A stretch of 64,000 nucleotides of DNA from Molossus alvarezi (lineage: Eukaryota; Chordata; Mammalia; Chiroptera; Molossidae), in NCBI GenBank assembly GCA_037176705.1, contig CM073905.1:31280986-31344985 (forward strand), given 5' to 3'. Positions 61,583-64,000 of the stretch are shown here, one piece after another. The translations under genes were made by a program, and so were the position numbers. The notes below the pieces were generated by a model. The model saw only the letters and a program-made list of their open reading frames with translations. It was not told where the DNA came from and did no database searches. The number at the start of each line of letters is the position of its first letter. Position 1 is the stretch's first letter.

Positions 61583-61739
61583 GAGGAGAGGGCAGTGAGA
61601 GATCGGAATCTCCTCCAGGTTCAAGACCACGATCAGCCCATTCTGTGGAAAGTGCAGTTTAACTTGGGCAATAGCAGTCGGCCCAGCAACCAGTGCCGGA
61701 ACTCCATCCAAGGGAAGCACCTCATCACGGATGAGCTAG
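61583..61739 (+). CDS. SPRING1: SPRING1 exon 2: start of luminal region
   Basis: 157 nt, residues 38-89 plus the first base of Gly90. Acceptor TGTAG ends at 61582, donor GTATGG begins at 61740. It encodes [13 protein letters not shown], then [16 protein letters not shown] with an NSS glycosylation sequon, then HLITDELG. Close to human. The remaining Cys-rich exons are not in the window up to 64000, so this gene is partial. Confidence 0.96.
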
Positions 61740-62335
61740 GTATGGCGGCTCCTCCTGCAGTCAGCAGAGAGGGTTTTGATGGGGGTTTTACACAGTGCCC
61801 TTCTCCTTGCCCCTTTCCAGCATTTCCCACATGGTCTTTGTCTTTCATACCTGGCTCATTTTTCAAGGTTCCCCTCAACATCCGAGAAGCTTGGTGTGAT
61901 CATTCTAACCCTGAAGTTCCTTGTACTTGTTCTAAAACTTAAGAGTTTTAGCATTTTATCATGCATCCCGCCTCTAGGCTACTTCAGCCAAACTCTACAG
62001 CTTTTTTTCTCATCTGGGTCAACTCTATAGGATAGGAGCTCAGCTTTCCTCCTTGGTGACCTGAGTAGTATTCACATAGCGTTGGCGCTTAGGAAGTGCA
62101 TCTGGTGATGACTGACCGGATAATTTCAAGTGAGTTATAAACACATTCAAAATGTGTTACTGTTACAGGTAAAATATTGTCTGTTTTGCTGCTTTCCCCC
62201 AGACTTTTCTCTCTTCCTTTTAGTCAGAAAGGTGATTCCTGTGCTGGTGAGGTGGTTAGATTAGGTAGCTGCTGAAGTTCTCACCACTTTAAGACTGGCT
62301 CAGTCTTTCCAAAGAGGGACCCCCACTAATTCTCA
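61740..62335 (+). other. SPRING1 intron 2, first part, with L2-like remnant
   Basis: CCAGCATTTCCCACATGGTC, TTTCAAGGTTCCCCTCAACA hint at a degraded L2; the rest is unassigned. Confidence 0.4.
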
Positions 62336-62339
62336 GCCT

Positions 62340-62500
62340 GCCTTAATTCATCTCTTACTCTGTGCTGGGTACTGGGCTACCACTTTCATTGAATACCTCA
62401 TTTGATTTTTGCAACAGTCCTATGAGGTCTAGATACTGCTATAAAATCTATAAAGGTATTGTCACTTTGTAGGTGAAGGCAGGCGCCAAGAGGTTAAGGA
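62340..62500 (-). mobile_element. MIR SINE
   Basis: CTGTGCTGGGTACTGGGCTA, CAGTCCTATGAGGTCTAGAT, TTTGTAGGTGAAGGCAGGCG. Confidence 0.75.
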
Positions 62501-62835
62501 ACTTAAGGAAAAACCAAATACCATTGCAAATAACCTGGGTTTTTTAAGTTTTTTTTTAACGAGTGAAGTTTGGCGAAGGGACGCTACTTCTGCAAGATGA
62601 CAGAACCAGTCAGTGGGCAGGCGTGGGCCTGGGACTGAGACTGAACTAGGAGTTCCGTGCCTTTTTGTTACGGATTGTTTGTATGACACTCATAGAAAAC
62701 ATGACATCTATGCTTTGGCTTTAATATTTACTGTTCAGTTGTGAATGACAATTTTTCATTTTGTAGCTAGCCAAAGAATACTTTTTCTCTGATTAATTTG
62801 AGTGAGACAGAGACTTCTCAGACTTTTTTTTTTTA

Positions 62836-63068
62836 AATCCTCACCCAAGGATATTTTTAAAATTTTATCTTCAGACAGAGTGGGAGGGAGGGAAGGAGAG
62901 AGAGAACATCAATGTGAGGGAGACACATCTACTGGTTGCCACCTGCACGACCCCAACTGGGGCCAGGGACGAACCACAACTAAGGTATGTACCCTTGGCT
63001 GGAATCGAACCCTGAACTCTTTGGTCTGCAGGCTGACATGCTAACCGCTGAGCAAAACTGGCCAGGGC
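62836..63068 (-). mobile_element. VES-type SINE, subfamily B
   Basis: AAATCCTCACCCAAGGATAT tail, TTTATCTTCAGACAGAGTGG, GAGCAAAACTGGCCAGGGC head end. Confidence 0.95.
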
Positions 63069-63069
63069 A

Positions 63070-63962
63070 GACTCAAACTTCTTAAGTAAAAAGTTCCAAG
63101 AATCAGTCAATTAAAAATTTAAGAGCCATTGATTGTATTTTACCTCCATGAATGTGGAAGAAGGGAGAAGCAGTTTCATAAAGAAAACTTGCAGGAATTT
63201 ATGCTTTTTACGAAGCAGATGTCACCATGAATATTGCCAGGGTAACACGTTATTAAATACGACAGCCAATTAGACTTTCAGACTTTTCAAAGGTTAGAAG
63301 TTAATTTCTCAGTCAATAGCAACACACTCTGAGGTTGTGATCTTACAAGAGTCCTTGTTGGAAAAGACATTTTCATGCTTAGATTTATGATGTAGAAGGT
63401 GAAGTCTTGATAACTTTCTTTCACCAGAAATTAGACCTGTGGTTTCAAGGCTGCTGCAGTTAGCACTGGGGAGGAAAAGAAGACCTAAGATGCTGACACC
63501 TCGAATGTGGGAAGGAGAGAAGGGCAGAAATAGAATCTCAACTAGTGGAGTTTAGGTACTTTATATTTTATGTCTTCCTGACACAGAAGTGGTAAGATTG
63601 CCGTGTGTTTATTATTTGGGGCAGAATTTAGAGAAACATTTTGGCTTACTCAGATTTTTTTGTTTGTTTATAATCCCTGTGAAGAAAATGAGTAATAATA
63701 GTTAGGAATAATCCCAGAAACCTTTGAGATGGCATTCGAATCATCATCTCTTAGTTTAGACGTCAGAATGGCATAAAGGAACAGAAATCAGGTAAGCCCC
63801 AGTTTTCCAAGTGTGAATGAGGGCTCTTTTAGTTTATTCCATTGTCGTGTGTTGCTGGTGCCACCTGCTTTTGCACAGACTGTTTTCCAGAGTGGTTTCT
63901 GAAAACAACCTTGTACTTCACCAAGTCTCATTCTCTGAGGATTAAGAAGCTGGGGCATTTGG
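63070..63962. other. Unassigned SPRING1 intron 2 sequence
   Basis: About 900 bp with no recognised repeat and no SPRING1 exon 3. Confidence 0.45.
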
Positions 63963-63963
63963 A

Positions 63964-64000
63964 CCCTGGCCGGTTTGGCTCAGCGGTTGGAGCGTTGGCC
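63964..64000 (+). mobile_element. VES-type SINE, cut by the window end
   Basis: CCCTGGCCGGTTTGGCTCAG and GCGGTTGGAGCGTTGGCC, the first 37 bp of a fresh-looking element. Confidence 0.93.

Noticed and set aside
61740..64000. SPRING1 exon 3 within the window
   Set aside because: The expected Cys-rich coding sequence was not found before 64000; it must lie beyond.

Overview
The window is mammalian nuclear DNA, almost certainly from a bat. It is dense in tRNA-derived VES-type SINEs (about 29 copies, starting near GGCCGGTTTGGCTCAGTGG), which are typical of Chiroptera. Between them lie ancient mammalian repeats (MIR, L2, L1M, hAT and Tigger DNA elements, ERVL/MaLR LTRs). The bat family cannot be fixed from the sequence. 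The many SINEs with an extra palindromic tail (ATCCTC..GAGGAT) may point to a lineage other than Myotis-like vespertilionids.

Two genes lie head to head, as in human 12q24.22. RNFT2 (RING finger, transmembrane 2) is on the minus strand and its whole coding sequence is present: ten coding exons from the ATG at 50489 down to the stop at 886, 1347 nt for 448 residues, with intact splice sites and a complete C3HC4 RING. SPRING1 (C12orf49) is on the plus strand; only its first two coding exons (52572-52682 and 61583-61739) are inside the window and the rest lies beyond 64000. The two genes share a TATA-less CpG-island promoter at about 52100-52570 with four CCAAT boxes, two CACGTG E-boxes, an ETS site and GC boxes.

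Layout: 1-885 is RNFT2 3' UTR or downstream DNA. 886-6092 holds RNFT2 exons 11 to 8. 6093-34568 is one 28.5-kb intron with a 49-bp minisatellite (11286-11811) and an unexpected second CpG island (about 14275-14930) carrying an RFX X-box, a perfect CRE and a GC heptamer array. 34569-50517 holds exons 7 to 2. 50518 to about 52100 is intron 1 and exon 1. 52572-64000 is SPRING1. No other protein-coding gene is supported; the remaining open frames are short, unconserved in appearance or inside repeats.

RNFT2 is a multipass ER ubiquitin ligase and SPRING1 is a Golgi/ER factor for SREBP activation. A shared promoter could co-express them, but nothing in the sequence proves functional coupling. The main items for follow-up are the intronic CpG-island promoter, the upstream ORFs of both genes (a strong three-codon uORF five bases before the weak RNFT2 start, and an 85-residue out-of-frame ORF overlapping the SPRING1 start), the three-subfamily structure of the bat SINEs, and two opposed Tigger copies.
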